A stretch of DNA of 37,092 nt, from positions 1-37,092 of the forward strand of contig JANQQP010000028.1 in the NCBI GenBank assembly GCA_028285005.1. The letters run 5' to 3'. Of the stretch, positions 7,642-16,395 are shown one piece after another (position 1 is the stretch's first letter; every line of letters starts with the position of its first letter). Made by a program: the position numbers and the translations under genes. The notes below the pieces were generated by a model. The model was not told the DNA's origin, searched no databases, and was given only the letters and a program-made list of their open reading frames with translations. The stretch comes from Dehalococcoidia bacterium. GTDB taxonomy: Bacteria; Chloroflexota; Dehalococcoidia; Lucifugimonadales; Lucifugimonadaceae.

Positions 7642-8418
7642 GTGGACGAGTTTCACATGTACCCGCTTGCGCCAGAGATGAGGAGAGTCTGGCGGCCGAT
7701 CTTCTTGGAGGAGATGGCGAAGCTCGGTTTCGAGTGGTGGGGAGACGGCAGGTTTATTCAGGAGTATGCCCCAGGCATCTACGGGTGCATAAGGCCAGGA
7801 GACCAGCCGGGCTTTGGCGCCGTTCCGTTCGGTCTGGCGCCCGACGCTGGAATCTACCACCTCCGGTTGAATCTGGAGGTTGCCGAGATTCTAGGTCGGC
7901 CGGTGTCTTCGAAACTGACGCCTGCTCATCATGAAACGATCAATAGGACATGCAACGTTGACGACCGAACCAGGCTCACATGGAAAATGCCCACCGAGCA
8001 GCACGCTCGTCCCATGGTCGAAGGCATCGCCACCGTCATACGCGACTACACGATCGACTGGCTGAGAGAGTGGGCTGATCTCAGGCTGTTGATGCGCGAG
8101 TGGTGGTGGACATGGGGTGACCTGTCGGCCCAGATTTACGCAATGGCCTGCTGGTTCATGGGCTGGGAAGAACTGTTCGAATATCTTGCTCAGACTTGGA
8201 CAAGGCTTTCGCCGTCTCCCGCAGACGCGCCACCAAAGCTACTCGCCGGATTCGGTAGTAGCGCGGGGACCATTGTCGACACGAAAAAGGTGTTCACTGA
8301 AATCAGGCGGAGATTCAGGGCAAGCGAGGTGCCGGAGGTTAGACGAGATATTGTCGAATCGCCGTTGCTTCGTCCGTTTATGCGTGGTCGAAGGAAGCCA
8401 CCTAAGTCGTGGACGTGA
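7642..8418 (+). CDS. Uncharacterised Trp-rich protein
   Basis: This 258-residue protein matches no family I can name. It is unusually rich in Trp, Arg and Pro, with a notable stretch WWWTWGDL near residue 155 and no signal peptide or clear membrane segment. The GTG at 7642 directly abuts the TAG of the aldo/keto reductase gene; an in-frame ATG at 7657 is an alternative start with little consequence. The gene lies between the reductase and a divergent copy of that reductase's last codons, so it may have been inserted at the reductase stop. Translational coupling to the reductase is likely. Function unknown. Confidence 0.65.
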   Translation: MDEFHMYPLAPEMRRVWRPIFLEEMAKLGFEWWGDGRFIQEYAPGIYGCIRPGDQPGFGAVPFGLAPDAGIYHLRLNLEVAEILGRPVSSKLTPAHHETINRTCNVDDRTRLTWKMPTEQHARPMVEGIATVIRDYTIDWLREWADLRLLMREWWWTWGDLSAQIYAMACWFMGWEELFEYLAQTWTRLSPSPADAPPKLLAGFGSSAGTIVDTKKVFTEIRRRFRASEVPEVRRDIVESPLLRPFMRGRRKPPKSWT

Positions 8419-8441
8419 ACTCCGACAACCGGATGCGTTGA
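8415..8441 (+). pseudogene. Remnant of an aldo/keto reductase C-terminus
   Basis: Read from 8415, this segment encodes VNSDNRMR and a stop. The intact reductase upstream ends with WSSDNRMR and a stop. Four of the aligned codons, including the stop, differ in DNA but specify the same signal, so it looks like the tail of a diverged homologous gene and not a recent copy. It overlaps the last codons of the Trp-rich gene in another frame. It is very short and could be chance. Confidence 0.4.
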
Positions 8442-8556
8442 GTGCTCAGGTCTGCGAGCCGTTTTCGTAGGGCTTAAGAGCGGCGTAGAGAAAGCGGTTC
8501 ACTGGCGTTGGGACATCGTGGATGGCGAGGGCTTCGTAAGTCACAATGGACTCCCG

Positions 8557-9927
8557 ATGTTTAGTTCCCTCAAGATCCTTCGCTCAACGCGCTCGCCTCT
8601 GCTGATGACTACTGTCGCCATGTCTGTCCTGGTGGTGGCCGCTGCATGCGCGAGCGAGCCTGAGGGCCCATCGTCGAGCGGTTCTGGGGTCGAGGCGACC
8701 CTGACTCCCGATCAGGAAGCGACGGTGGAGGCCCCACAGACCGCCGTTGCAAGGTCGACGCCTACCGCTGCACCAGATTCCACTCCGGGTGGTAGCTCTG
8801 AAACGCCGACTCAGCCTGCGCCGACCGCGGAGCCGTTGCGGAAGCTGGACCTGGAGCGGGTGTTCAGCTGGTACGCACCGGACCTACCGACCCATCTAGA
8901 GCAGTCGCCAGACGGCCGAATCCTGGTGGCGGAGCAGGACGGCCGACTCGTGGAGATCATCGGTGGTCCGGATGACGCGACAGGCTCGACGCGTGTTGTG
9001 CTGGATATCTCGGAGAGGGTGCTGCGTCGCATACAAGAAGAAGGGCTGCTGGGGTTTGCATTTCACCCCAACTTCGAGCAGAACTCGAAGATCTTCATCT
9101 ACTACTCGACCGCCAATCCGCGGCGTTCAGTGATCTCGGAGTTCACCTTCGCCTCAGACGGCTCGGTTGACGAGGGGTCTGAGCGCATCGTGATAGAGGT
9201 CGGGCAGCCTTACGGGAACCACAACGGCGGCATGCTGGCGTTCGATCAAGATGGTTACCTGTACATAGCGCTCGGCGACGGCGGTGGTGCAGGGGACACT
9301 CGAGGTAACGGCCAGAACCTGTCCACCCTGCTCGGGTCGATACTGCGGATCGATGTAGACGCGGAGGACGTGCCGTATGCGGTGCCGCAAGACAATCCGT
9401 TTGTTGGAGAACTGGCGGCGAATGGCGAGGCTGCACGAGGCGAGATCTGGGCCTACGGACTGCGAAACCCGTGGCGCATGGCGTTTGACCGTGAGACCGG
9501 CGAGCTCTGGGCTGCCGATGTCGGTCAGAACGATATCGAAGAGGTGGACCTGATCGTGAAGGGCGGCAACTACGGCTGGAATATCCGGGAAGGCGACATC
9601 TGCTACCAGCCCTCCTCCGGTTGCGAAGAGGTAGCGCCGGACGACCTGATCAGCCCCGTTGCCAGCTATACGCATCGGGTCGGCTGCAGCATAACGGGTG
9701 GCTATGTTTATGACGGGTCGAGATTCCCATCGCTCCGGGGCGCATATATCTTTGGCGACTTCTGTGCAGGTAAGATCTGGGCGCTGCAGCGAGATGGCGC
9801 CGAGTTCGCTGAGCCGTTCGAGTTGTACTCAGGGACTCATGTGCTGCCGGCGTTTGGTCAGACTCTGGACGGCGAGGTGTATGTGTTGACCTACTCGCCG
9901 GGCATCTTTCGTTTCGCCGGTGAGTAG
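8557..9927 (+). CDS. PQQ-type glucose/sorbosone dehydrogenase, lipoprotein
   Basis: Residues 1-30 form a signal peptide ending in a lipobox (VVAAAC). A Thr/Pro/Ser-rich linker of about 60 residues follows, then a six-bladed propeller of the soluble glucose/sorbosone dehydrogenase family. Recognisable motifs are YGNHNGGMLAFDQDG, which carries the His that acts as base in the family, then LGDGGGAGDTRGNGQN, EIWAYGLRNPWRMAFDR, ADVGQN and GGNYGWN. The enzyme would oxidise sugar aldehydes or alcohols outside the membrane with PQQ as cofactor; PQQ synthesis genes are not in view. I chose the ATG at 8557 over the GTG at 8518 because it places the positive n-region directly at the start of the signal peptide. 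Confidence 0.9.
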   Translation: MFSSLKILRSTRSPLLMTTVAMSVLVVAAACASEPEGPSSSGSGVEATLTPDQEATVEAPQTAVARSTPTAAPDSTPGGSSETPTQPAPTAEPLRKLDLERVFSWYAPDLPTHLEQSPDGRILVAEQDGRLVEIIGGPDDATGSTRVVLDISERVLRRIQEEGLLGFAFHPNFEQNSKIFIYYSTANPRRSVISEFTFASDGSVDEGSERIVIEVGQPYGNHNGGMLAFDQDGYLYIALGDGGGAGDTRGNGQNLSTLLGSILRIDVDAEDVPYAVPQDNPFVGELAANGEAARGEIWAYGLRNPWRMAFDRETGELWAADVGQNDIEEVDLIVKGGNYGWNIREGDICYQPSSGCEEVAPDDLISPVASYTHRVGCSITGGYVYDGSRFPSLRGAYIFGDFCAGKIWALQRDGAEFAEPFELYSGTHVLPAFGQTLDGEVYVLTYSPGIFRFAGE

Positions 9928-10014
9928 CTCCGGCCTGCAACAGGAGTATTATCCGCGTCACTCTCGGCACTATATGATTCCGGCATGCGCGTTACGCATT
10001 GTTACAGGCGGTTA

Positions 10015-10071
10015 GGCGCCACTCTTTGGTGCTGTAGCGCAATGGATTTTGAGAACAGCACCGATGGCGCC
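10015..10071. other. Long hairpin between sugar dehydrogenase and kinase genes
   Basis: GGCGCCA (10015-10021) pairs with TGGCGCC (10065-10071), and GGTGCTGT (10028-10035) pairs with ACAGCACC (10055-10062). Together they make a 15-bp stem with an asymmetric internal bulge and a 19-nt loop. No T-run follows, so it is not a classic terminator. It occupies most of the 237-bp gap (9928-10164), which is otherwise without genes. Confidence 0.6.
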
Positions 10072-10141
10072 TTGCGATGGGCGGGACACCATAGGACTGC
10101 TATTGCGGGCGATATCGACCTGACTTCAGCTGGTCAGATCG

Positions 10142-10151
10142 TTCGTACGAA
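10142..10151. promoter_or_regulatory. Perfect palindrome before kinase gene
   Basis: TTCGTACGAA is a perfect 10-bp palindrome ending 13 bp before the GTG of the GAF histidine kinase gene. Its position suits a regulator site, but nothing else supports this. Confidence 0.3.
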
Positions 10152-10164
10152 TGGACCAAGCTGA

Positions 10165-12006
10165 GTGCGGAAATACCTGGGCTATATTTCCGATTTCGTG
10201 CCGGCGCTGCGTCGAAGACGCCTCGTAAACCTGCTGGACGAATTCTCGCGCCGGGCGAAAGAGACAGATTCTCCGGATGCGTTCTATGCGAATGTGAACG
10301 CGTTGCTGTCTGAGCTACTGGACTTCGACCGGCTCGCCATCCGCTTCGTCGACTCCGAATCGTCGACGTATACCGACACCTATGTCGTGGGTCACCAGGT
10401 GCACCTCTGGGGTGATAGCGGCACACACACGCTCACCGGTTCTGCAAGCGGCGCCGTGGTGGAGACCGGCGAACCGCTGGTATTGAACGACTGCTCCGAA
10501 CCCGAGGTGTTGGACCGGTTTCCGGACCTGCGGGTCAACGCGAGGCGACTACCTTCACTTGTCTGCGTGCCGCTCCTGCACGAAGGACGTGTAGCCGGGA
10601 CGATCAACCTCAGGTCGACTAAAGCCAGAGCCTATCCCGACCGCGCTGTTCAAACACTCGAGGCGATAGCTAAGCGACTGGCTCCTGAGCTAGTGAACTC
10701 GGAGCAGTGGTCTATGAGCCGCCGTGAGGCACACGAGCGAACGGTGCTGGCTGACATCGAGCGATTGACCGGTTCCACCATCGATTTTGGCGAAGTCTGG
10801 GACGAGTTCGTGGCCGCGGTCAACGGCCTGATTCACTTCGACAGGATGGTCCTCGCAGTGATCGATGAGGATGGCGAGACGATAGTGGACAGGTTTGTCT
10901 ACGGGCTCAGGATCGAAAACTGGGACGAGAACCCTGAGCGCCCAAGGATCAAGGTGCCGGCCCACGGGGTAATTCGCACGATGCGTGCCGAAGTGCTCAC
11001 CAAGGAACAGAACGATGCTGCCCACATCGATCTGATGGGTTATGTGATGAGTGAGCAGACCGGACTGAAGTCTGCGATGTTCGCTCCAATCATTGCTGGT
11101 GACAGGGCGATAGGGACCATCAGCGTCCGAGCACTGGAGGAGAACGCCTTCTCCGAGGCCGATCGGCTGCTATTCGAGCGCATTGCGACTCGGATTGGTG
11201 CAGCGGTTGTGGCCGCTGAGCTGTACTCAAGGTCCGTCCGGCTGGCGGATGAGATGCATTCCCGTGTAGGCCTCGAGATGGAGAACCGGAAGCTAGAGGA
11301 GATGAACAGGGCCAAGGTGTGGTTCATCTCGATGGTGTCGCATGAGCTGCGGACTCCGCTCACCAGCATCATCGCCTTCACAGATCTGCTGGGCAGGAAC
11401 CGCGACAAAAACCTGAGCAAGCGCGAACTCGCACAGATCGCGGCAGTCAAGAGGAACGGAAGCAGGCTGAGGCTGCTGATCGAAGACCTGCTGGCTATGT
11501 CCGAGATCGAGGCGGGTGAGATTGGCGTAGTCAGGTCGCAGTTTTCGATGCAAGAAACGATCGGGCAGCTCGCTGATTCGATTAAGCCGCTTCTGGATGC
11601 GAAGGGCCAGCGGCTGGTGACCGAGTTCTCGGACCCTGAGATCAATGTGACCACAGACCGTAGCCGTGTCGAACAGATCGTCTCGAACCTCGTCTCGAAC
11701 GCCAGCAAGTACTCGGTGCAAGACGACGAGATCCATGTGCGGGTGACGCTCGATGGCGACAACGTGAAGATCGCGGTTGTTGACCACGGTGATGGCATTG
11801 ATGAGGACGACCTGGCAACGCTGTTCGATGAGTTCAGCCGCCTGGACAACGAGGTAACTAAGTCCAACGAAGGCACAGGCCTCGGACTGGCTATCACCAG
11901 GCGGCTCGCCAACGCGCTTGGTGGCACCATTGAGGTTGCGAGCGAAAGGGGCAAAGGCTCGACCTTCACCGTCACGCTGCCGGTCGCACTGAAGAAGGCC
12001 GCTTAA
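10165..12006 (+). CDS. Cytosolic GAF-GAF sensor histidine kinase
   Basis: The 613-residue protein has no membrane segment. Two GAF domains fill about residues 35-175 and 195-355; both show the typical VCVPLLHEGRVAGTINL / MFAPIIAGDRAIGTISV strand pair. A coiled-coil linker leads to HisKA with the H-box MVSHELRTP (His393). The HATPase domain has an N-box (NLVSNASKYS), G1 box DHGDGID, F-box and G2 box GTGLGL. GAF domains bind small ligands or chromophores, so the signal is probably intracellular. The GTG start is followed at once by coding sequence with weak ribosome-binding support. No response regulator lies beside it. The closest match in this window is the kinase at 34030-35514. Confidence 0.92.
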   Translation: MRKYLGYISDFVPALRRRRLVNLLDEFSRRAKETDSPDAFYANVNALLSELLDFDRLAIRFVDSESSTYTDTYVVGHQVHLWGDSGTHTLTGSASGAVVETGEPLVLNDCSEPEVLDRFPDLRVNARRLPSLVCVPLLHEGRVAGTINLRSTKARAYPDRAVQTLEAIAKRLAPELVNSEQWSMSRREAHERTVLADIERLTGSTIDFGEVWDEFVAAVNGLIHFDRMVLAVIDEDGETIVDRFVYGLRIENWDENPERPRIKVPAHGVIRTMRAEVLTKEQNDAAHIDLMGYVMSEQTGLKSAMFAPIIAGDRAIGTISVRALEENAFSEADRLLFERIATRIGAAVVAAELYSRSVRLADEMHSRVGLEMENRKLEEMNRAKVWFISMVSHELRTPLTSIIAFTDLLGRNRDKNLSKRELAQIAAVKRNGSRLRLLIEDLLAMSEIEAGEIGVVRSQFSMQETIGQLADSIKPLLDAKGQRLVTEFSDPEINVTTDRSRVEQIVSNLVSNASKYSVQDDEIHVRVTLDGDNVKIAVVDHGDGIDEDDLATLFDEFSRLDNEVTKSNEGTGLGLAITRRLANALGGTIEVASERGKGSTFTVTLPVALKKAA

Positions 12007-12141
12007 CTCTCTCCGGCGATCGCGACCCTCCGATTGCCCCGGTCCGCAATGCGGAAGTACTATGCGCCCCGTCCGTCGCGCCGATCGTCAACAGGGCGCG
12101 GCCGGACTCACAGCGACACAACTTCCGAAAGGCCGGACCCG

Positions 12142-12930
12142 ATGACCAGCGTCTACCCGAGTAACTTCCGCCAGAAGATGGCGACCGGAAAGGCCGTTCT
12201 TGGCACCGGCATGCCCGCGCCGATGACACACATCGCCGCTGCGACCTATGCAACCGGCTGCGACTGGTCGTGGATCGACATCGAGCACTCGCCGTGGGGT
12301 CTGGAGACCGTCTATCCGATCTTGCTACAGGGCAGGATGGCCGGCGTTGCGCCCATTCTTCGCATTCCGTGGAACGACCCGGGCATGATCAAGAAGGCTT
12401 ATGACGCCGGGACGGTCGGGGTGATGATTCCGCAGATCGACAATCCGGAAGAGGCTGCGGCTGCGATCGACGCTGCGAAGTATCCGCCGATGGGATCGCG
12501 CGGCATAGCGCCGTTCTTCGCCGGATATCTGGGCATTTCGGGTCATGATGTTGTGACCCAGGCGAATGACGAGACTGTGCTGGCTCTGCAGATGGAGAGC
12601 GCGGAGGCATGGGAGAAGATCGACGACACGCTGGCACTAGATGGCTTTGAGCTGCTGATCCTCGGACCGGCTGACCTTTCGGCTTCCTACGGCGGTGAGG
12701 GCGATGTTCACTTCAGCAAGGTTGAGAACATCATGGTTGACCTCGCTGCCAAGGTGAAGAAAACCAACAAGGCGCTGGGAACGACCTTCGCCGACCCGGA
12801 GGATGCTCGCCGCTGGATCGCCGAGGGCTACACGGTGATGAACGTGGCGAGCCCAATGGTGTTCGGGACTGTGGGGTTGCAGAAGATATTCGCTGAACTG
12901 CGTGAGGAATTCGGCACCGCCGAGGTTTAG
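12142..12930 (+). CDS. HpcH/HpaI-type aldolase (1)
   Basis: The 262-residue protein belongs to the pyruvate/phosphoenolpyruvate TIM-barrel family. It shows the catalytic His in WIDIEHSPW, the substrate Arg in LRIPW, the metal-binding Glu in LQMES and the metal-binding Asp in LGPADLSASYG. Members perform metal-dependent retro-aldol cleavage of 4-hydroxy-2-oxo acids to pyruvate and an aldehyde. The ATG at 12142 has a GAAAGG ribosome site and begins where family members usually begin; the open frame extends to 12034, but that part is unlikely to be translated. It is followed 24 bp later by the ketopantoate-reductase-like gene, forming a probable operon. Confidence 0.9.
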   Translation: MTSVYPSNFRQKMATGKAVLGTGMPAPMTHIAAATYATGCDWSWIDIEHSPWGLETVYPILLQGRMAGVAPILRIPWNDPGMIKKAYDAGTVGVMIPQIDNPEEAAAAIDAAKYPPMGSRGIAPFFAGYLGISGHDVVTQANDETVLALQMESAEAWEKIDDTLALDGFELLILGPADLSASYGGEGDVHFSKVENIMVDLAAKVKKTNKALGTTFADPEDARRWIAEGYTVMNVASPMVFGTVGLQKIFAELREEFGTAEV

Positions 12931-12954
12931 AGCACGGGCGATTAGGAGAGCACA

Positions 12955-13884
12955 TTGCGAACTGCGGTGATGGGAGCGGGTGGGACCGGCGGCTTCTTCG
13001 GAGGAGTGCTGGCACGCGGCGGCGAGAACGTGACTTTCGTCGCACGCGGCGCTCATCTAGAGGCGATACAGAAGGACGGCCTTCGGGTTCGGTCGCTGCT
13101 TGAAGGCGACTTCACTGTCGATGCGCCTGCTACCGACGACCCGGCGAGCATCGGCCCGGTCGACTTCGTGCTGTTTTCGGTGAAGATGTACGACACGGCG
13201 CAGGCGGCCGAGCAGATCAAGCCGCTTATCGGTCCGGAAACGCTCGTCGCGTCAACGCAGAATGGCATCGACGGCGAAGAGCTGATCGCAGGTGCAGTTG
13301 GCGCTGAGCACGTGCTTGGCGCAACGGCGACGGTCTCCTCGATCATCGCCGAGCCGGGCGTTGTGGATCAGCGCGGCGGGCCGGGAACATTGTCGCTGGG
13401 CGAGATGGCGGGCGGTACGAGCGATCGGCTTGAGGGACTGGTCTCTGCGCTACAACGTGCGGGCGTGAAGGCTGATGCGAACGACAACATTCGAGCCGCT
13501 CTCTGGCAGAAGTTCATGTTCATCTGTGGGCTGAGCGGGATGACCTCGCTGACGCGGCTATCCATCGGCGAAATTCTGGCGAACGCGGAGTCGAAGCAGC
13601 TGTTGCTGGACTCGATGCTAGAGGTGGCTGAAGTGGCGAAGGCGTCCGGCATTCCGCTCAGCAGCGCCAACGCCGATGGCGCGATGCAGATGTTCGGGGG
13701 CCTTGAGCCGGGAGTGCGAGGGTCAATGGCGTATGACCTCGACGCCGGTCGCAGGCTGGAGCTCGAGTCGCTTAACGGCAAGGTTGTAGCGCTTGGTCGT
13801 GACCTGGGAGTTGCGACACCTGTGAACAGCGCCATCGCCGGAGCGCTCGCACCGTTCGCCGATGGCGGTCCGGTTGGCAAGTGA
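12955..13884 (+). CDS. Ketopantoate-reductase-family oxidoreductase
   Basis: The protein has 309 residues. A Rossmann loop GAGGTGGFFGG begins at residue 8, and the C-terminal helical domain includes the family signature around ALWQKFMFICGLSGMTSLTR with the catalytic Lys. The family reduces 2-dehydropantoate with NADPH, but many paralogues act on other 2-oxo or 3-hydroxy acids. Placement behind an aldolase and before a LysE exporter favours a catabolic paralogue over panE. The TTG start is chosen because AGGAG lies 7 bp before it and it begins exactly at the first strand of the fold. Confidence 0.88.
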   Translation: MRTAVMGAGGTGGFFGGVLARGGENVTFVARGAHLEAIQKDGLRVRSLLEGDFTVDAPATDDPASIGPVDFVLFSVKMYDTAQAAEQIKPLIGPETLVASTQNGIDGEELIAGAVGAEHVLGATATVSSIIAEPGVVDQRGGPGTLSLGEMAGGTSDRLEGLVSALQRAGVKADANDNIRAALWQKFMFICGLSGMTSLTRLSIGEILANAESKQLLLDSMLEVAEVAKASGIPLSSANADGAMQMFGGLEPGVRGSMAYDLDAGRRLELESLNGKVVALGRDLGVATPVNSAIAGALAPFADGGPVGK

Positions 13885-13937
13885 CCGTGGAGCTTCTGGC
13901 TGTTTCGCCTTCTGCGTTCCCCGGATTGACTGACTGA

Positions 13938-14555
13938 ATGGACGCGCTTATTCCACTTGTGCCCGTGTTCGTGCTGGGGGCGATGAGTCCAGGGCCATCG
14001 CTGGCCGTAGTGTTGCGGAACAGCGTGGTCGGTGGGCGTTCGCAGGGCGTTCAGACCGCTATCGGGCACGGCATTGGATTCGGGATCTACGCGTTTCTTG
14101 CCGCGGTTGGCCTTGCGGCTGCGATTTCCGCCAGCGAGACGACCGAGACCGTGTTGCGCTGGGGCGGCATCGGGCTGCTGTTGTACCTCGCATATTCGTA
14201 TGGCAGGCGGGCATTTGCGCCTCAGCAAGCTCACGCTGCCGAAGACGAGATGGCCGGCTCGGGCAGGACAGGTTTTATCCAGGGCTTCCTGATCTCGTTT
14301 CTGAATCCGAAGATCCTGGCTTGGCTGCTGGCGATCTATTCCCCGGTGATCGAATCGGACCTGGCACTGCCGGTGTTGCTGGCGATCGCGTTGATGGGAA
14401 TGGCGATCGACATGGGCTGGTATGCATCGGTGGCGCTGTTCATGACTGCCGGGAACCGTGCAGCCAGGATCAGAGCGGCGGCGGGAAAGTTGGACGGTGC
14501 GATGGCGCTGCTTATGCTGGTATTCGCTGGCTTGCTGGTGTTCAACCTGGTGTGA
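13938..14555 (+). CDS. LysE/RhtB-family exporter
   Basis: The 205-residue protein has about five or six hydrophobic helices. The family N-terminal signature is clear: SPGPSLAVVLRNSVVGGRSQ, then GHGIGFGIYAF. The helix ending LISFLNPKILAWLLAIY is also typical. The family exports amino acids such as lysine, threonine or homoserine lactones, driven by the proton gradient. It lies 53 bp downstream of the ketopantoate-reductase-like gene on the same strand and may share its transcript. Substrate unknown. Confidence 0.9.
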   Translation: MDALIPLVPVFVLGAMSPGPSLAVVLRNSVVGGRSQGVQTAIGHGIGFGIYAFLAAVGLAAAISASETTETVLRWGGIGLLLYLAYSYGRRAFAPQQAHAAEDEMAGSGRTGFIQGFLISFLNPKILAWLLAIYSPVIESDLALPVLLAIALMGMAIDMGWYASVALFMTAGNRAARIRAAAGKLDGAMALLMLVFAGLLVFNLV

Positions 14556-14618
14556 GTTGCGAGTCATCTGGCAGCGAGTCAGTGCGCTTTCGCAGAGATG
14601 AAGAGCTAAACTGGCGCC

Positions 14619-14864
14619 ATGAAGTCGCAGGCCGTAATCAACGACACGCCTGAAGCCACGCCGTGGTCAGAGGCGGCGCGCCGGCGTCCGACGCTTGGCA
14701 TTGGCTTGCTGGCCGGGAGCGTGGTCTTCACTGTAGCGGTGCTGATCTTCTTCGGCGCATGGTTCGCAGACGACCGTATCGAGGCGCGGTCCGACGCTAT
14801 CGGTCACTCCGCAGAGGGCGACTGGTGGGAGGACGGGCTGATAGCCGTATGTCCTATTCACTAG
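14619..14864 (+). CDS. Small single-span membrane protein
   Basis: The 81-residue product has one strong membrane helix at about residues 26-46 (GIGLLAGSVVFTVAVLIFFG), preceded by Arg-Arg-Arg, so the N-terminus should be cytosolic. The C-terminal part is acidic. No family is recognised. It follows the exporter gene by 63 bp and ends just before a repeat array. It may be a real small membrane protein, but the coding evidence is only the helix and a clean ATG. Confidence 0.45.
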   Translation: MKSQAVINDTPEATPWSEAARRRPTLGIGLLAGSVVFTVAVLIFFGAWFADDRIEARSDAIGHSAEGDWWEDGLIAVCPIH

Positions 14865-14882
14865 TTGATCGCACAGTTGGTT

Positions 14883-15016
14883 CTCCCTCCCTGACAGGGA
14901 GGGAAACAAAGCGCCTTCCTTCGACAAGCTCAGGATGGCGGAATTCTGTCATTCTGAACTTGATTCAGAATCTCTCGCTAAACCGTGGATCAACGGTCAG
15001 ATCCCTCCGCGATGGT
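14883..15016. repeat. Composite intergenic repeat array (1)
   Basis: Four modules shared with other gaps are joined here. First is a CCCTCCCTGACAGGGAGGG palindrome. Next are a TTCGACAAGCTCAGGATG module and a TTCTGAACTTGATTCAGAA palindrome, the latter about 14951-14969. Last is a GGTCAGATCCCTCCGC module. Modules three and four are inverted relative to the array at 27441-27757. The array separates the small membrane protein gene from the MFS gene. Confidence 0.85.
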
Positions 15017-15039
15017 CAGCGCGACCGTTTTACCGGTAG

Positions 15040-16395
15040 GTGCGGCCCGTGATTAGCCTGCGCATGCCTGAAGGACACACGCTGCGGCACTACGCCTGGC
15101 TCATCGTGTTTATCGCGTCGGCAGGGCAGATGCTTGGCGCCGCCATTCGCATGGCATTTGGCGTGCTCGTCAATCCGCTTGAGGAGAGCTTCGGCTGGAG
15201 TCCCGGCGCGATTGGCCTCGCCTACGCGTACATGTCGATAGCCACAGCGCTGCTATCACCTGTCGCAGGCTGGATGGCGACCCGATATGGCGCTCGTAAC
15301 ACCATGTTCTTTGGCGTTGCCCTGTTCTTCGCCGGCATGATGTGGACATCACAGGTGACGGAACTATGGCAGTTCCACCTTGCATACGGCCTGATCTTCG
15401 GCACCGCGCAGGCGCTGTTCCTGGTGCCCGCAGTCCCGGCCATAGCATCCTGGTTCAGGCGGCACCTCGGTATGGCGATGGGCGTTGCGATGGTCTCGTG
15501 GTCGCTCGGCCCTGCGCTCATGGTGCAGGTGACCGCTCTGCTGCTTGAAGGCTTCGGCTGGAGCCGCACGATGATCATCATCGGGGTTGGCGGCACGGTG
15601 CTGCTCGGCACGCTGCTGGTCTTCTTCAAGAACACGCCCGAGCAGGCGGGACGGAAGGCATACGGCTGGCGCAGGGGCGATGCGGACCTGGTGACGTCAG
15701 GGGCGGCGTACAAAAACAACTCCCGCAAGTACCAGGGCGCGATCTACCGCACGAACGGCTTCTGGAACCTGATCAATATCCACTTCCTCGGCTGCGTCGG
15801 GCACGCCGTGATCCTGGTTGGAATCGTGCCGATGGCCGTGCATCGGGGCGTTTCGTTCCCGGTCGCAGCGGGCGTGCTGACGACGATTGCCGTGGTGAGC
15901 ATCGCCTCTCGCTTCATCACTCCGATTCTTGGCGAGAAGATCGGCGCCAAGGGCACGATGTTCTGGTCGTTCTTCGGTCAGGGCGCGCTGGTGCTGATGC
16001 TGCTGTTCGCCGATTCGGCGGTGGAGTTCTACATCTTCGCCGTCATATGGGCGATTCCGTACGGCGGCGAGGGCACGGTGTTCCCTGTGATCAACCGCAA
16101 GTACTACGGCCACGTGCCGATGGGCCCGACCTACGGCTGGCAGCTGCTCGGCGCAGGGCTCGGAATGGCGCTTGGCGGCGTGCTGCCGGGGATGGTGTTC
16201 GATATCACGGGTTCGTACACCTGGGCGATCTGGCTGTCCGCGATCTTCAGCCTTGCCGGCGCCGCTTCGATTGTCCTGCTTGAGCCGACGAGGAGGCTGC
16301 TGATCCCGCGCTGGGAAGAGGTGAAGGCGCGGCGCGAAGTCGGCGAGGTCGCGCCTGGGACCGCGTCAGTGCCGGATGTTGGGCTGGCGGATTAG
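15040..16395 (+). CDS. MFS transporter, monocarboxylate/oxalate-like
   Basis: The 451-residue protein has about twelve membrane helices. The loop between helices 2 and 3 contains GWMATRYGAR, matching the MFS loop motif, and helix 5 has a conserved SLGPALMV stretch. Overall it resembles the OFA/monocarboxylate branch, which moves small carboxylates. A role in importing an organic acid for the surrounding catabolic genes is inferred. GTG codons at 15040 and 15049 and an ATG at 15064 are all possible starts; the ATG leaves a normal short N-terminus. Its stop codon overlaps the stop of the convergent aldolase gene by 4 bp. Confidence 0.88.
   Translation: MRPVISLRMPEGHTLRHYAWLIVFIASAGQMLGAAIRMAFGVLVNPLEESFGWSPGAIGLAYAYMSIATALLSPVAGWMATRYGARNTMFFGVALFFAGMMWTSQVTELWQFHLAYGLIFGTAQALFLVPAVPAIASWFRRHLGMAMGVAMVSWSLGPALMVQVTALLLEGFGWSRTMIIIGVGGTVLLGTLLVFFKNTPEQAGRKAYGWRRGDADLVTSGAAYKNNSRKYQGAIYRTNGFWNLINIHFLGCVGHAVILVGIVPMAVHRGVSFPVAAGVLTTIAVVSIASRFITPILGEKIGAKGTMFWSFFGQGALVLMLLFADSAVEFYIFAVIWAIPYGGEGTVFPVINRKYYGHVPMGPTYGWQLLGAGLGMALGGVLPGMVFDITGSYTWAIWLSAIFSLAGAASIVLLEPTRRLLIPRWEEVKARREVGEVAPGTASVPDVGLAD

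Noticed and set aside
7642..9927. A single in-frame TGA (8416-8418) between the Trp-rich gene and the sugar dehydrogenase gene, in a genome with tRNA-Sec, which might mean selenocysteine readthrough.
   Set aside because: The downstream frame begins with a complete lipoprotein signal peptide, no SECIS-like hairpin is evident after the TGA, and about 33 stop-free codons are not unusual at this G+C.
10012..10071. GTTAGGC next to a bulged hairpin suggested an integron attC site; the same hairpin with TAGCGCAATGG resembled part of a tRNA.
   Set aside because: No matching RYYYAAC partner is found at the other side, and anticodon and T arms are missing, so neither an attC nor a tRNA can be supported.
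11040..11975. Long Ser-rich open frame on the minus strand inside the GAF kinase gene.
   Set aside because: It is a shadow of the kinase coding sequence with low-complexity composition and no domain.
13368..14567. 399-codon open frame on the minus strand opposite the LysE and ketopantoate-reductase-like genes.
   Set aside because: Both plus-strand genes have clear family signatures, and the reverse frame is His/Arg/Gln-rich noise.
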